Shown here piece after piece: positions 6,815-7,081 of a stretch of DNA of 7,081 nt. The first letter of the stretch is position 1. The number at the start of each line of letters is the position of its first letter. This DNA comes from Woeseia sp. (GTDB taxonomy: Bacteria; Pseudomonadota; Gammaproteobacteria; Steroidobacterales; Woeseiaceae): NCBI GenBank assembly GCA_003229095.1, contig QIHS01000527.1:1-7081 (forward strand), written 5' to 3'. The notes under the pieces were generated by a model. It had not been told where the DNA came from. It searched no databases and saw nothing but the letters and a program-made list of their open reading frames with translations. Made by a program: the position numbers and the translations under genes.

Positions 6815-7081
6815 GTGATTTTCGGTCAGGACAGACAGGAACTCAGGCAGATGTACATTGACGCCTGGCAAAAATCAGAGGCAGGACAGATGCTGTCCCC
6901 GCTGGAGACACAGATCGCACAAGTGGTTCACGATCATCCGGAATACCAGGCGATGTTGACTGCCGATATTCTGGATGAGTCTTTCACGCCTGAGCGCGGC
7001 GAGACCAACCCCTTCCTGCACATGGGCCTGCACCTGGCGATTCGTGAACAGGTCGCCACCAACCGCCCGCCTGGCATTGCC
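6815..7081 (+). CDS. DUF1841 family protein, N-terminal part (3' end outside window)
   Basis: The frame is open from a GTG at 6815 to the end of the window, giving 89 residues. The start reads MIFGQDRQELRQMYIDAW, followed by SPLETQIAQVV, HDHPEYQ and NPFLHMGLHLAIREQ with RPPGI near the end. These match the DUF1841 family as I remember it, a small soluble proteobacterial protein of about 140 residues with no assigned function. I see no signal peptide or membrane segment. The GTG is chosen because it gives the family N-terminus and lies 2 bases after the nth stop. The next ATG (6851) would remove the conserved first twelve residues. No strong ribosome site is visible, which fits coupling to nth translation. 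The family assignment is from memory of its motifs and was not searched. About 50 residues are probably missing beyond the window. Confidence 0.85.
   Translation, partial: MIFGQDRQELRQMYIDAWQKSEAGQMLSPLETQIAQVVHDHPEYQAMLTADILDESFTPERGETNPFLHMGLHLAIREQVATNRPPGIA

Noticed and set aside
6884..6898. Inverted repeat GGACAG-atg-CTGTCC near the start of the DUF1841 gene
   Set aside because: It is short, inside coding sequence, without a T-run, and does not cover the start codon.

Overview
This is a compact, single-strand stretch of a bacterial chromosome, most likely from a gammaproteobacterium. The gene order rsxA-B-C-D-G-E-nth is the one known from Escherichia coli and many other Gammaproteobacteria, and the protein sequences follow the proteobacterial Rnf/Rsx pattern. 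I cannot place it to genus. All eight recognisable genes are on the + strand and nearly every base is coding. The only gap worth the name is 64 bases between metG and rsxA.

Layout: positions 1-1127 hold the C-terminal part of methionyl-tRNA synthetase (metG, cut by the window start). Positions 1192-6167 hold a complete six-gene Rsx/Rnf electron-transport operon: rsxA (1192-1773), rsxB (1777-2274), rsxC (2271-3809), rsxD (3809-4864), rsxG (4864-5505) and rsxE (5502-6167). It is followed by endonuclease III (nth, 6174-6812) and by the first 89 codons of a DUF1841-family gene (from a GTG at 6815, cut by the window end). From rsxA to the end, neighbouring genes overlap by 1 or 4 bases or are separated by 2, 3 or 6 bases, so they look like one translationally coupled transcription unit.

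How the genes work together: RsxC (NADH/FMN/Fe-S) and RsxB (Fe-S) form the cytoplasmic redox arm. RsxA and RsxE are paired six-helix membrane proteins with the LGLCP and TNCA cysteine motifs that hold a membrane-embedded Fe-S centre. RsxD and RsxG carry covalent FMN. Together they form an ion-motive NADH:ferredoxin oxidoreductase (Rnf), which in E. coli is recruited to keep the SoxR [2Fe-2S] sensor reduced (Rsx). Nth is itself a [4Fe-4S] enzyme of base excision repair, and its link to this operon is old and widespread but not mechanistically explained.

I found no previously undescribed system here. I see no mobile element, CRISPR array, RNA gene or phage signature, and no convincing promoter or terminator. 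The points worth a second look are small: a serine in place of the usual threonine at the RsxG flavin site, an arginine inside the RsxD flavin motif, an extra cysteine making CxxCxxC in the RsxC nucleotide/FMN domain, the short RsxC tail, the direct metG-rsx junction, and the tight coupling of a DUF1841 gene to nth.
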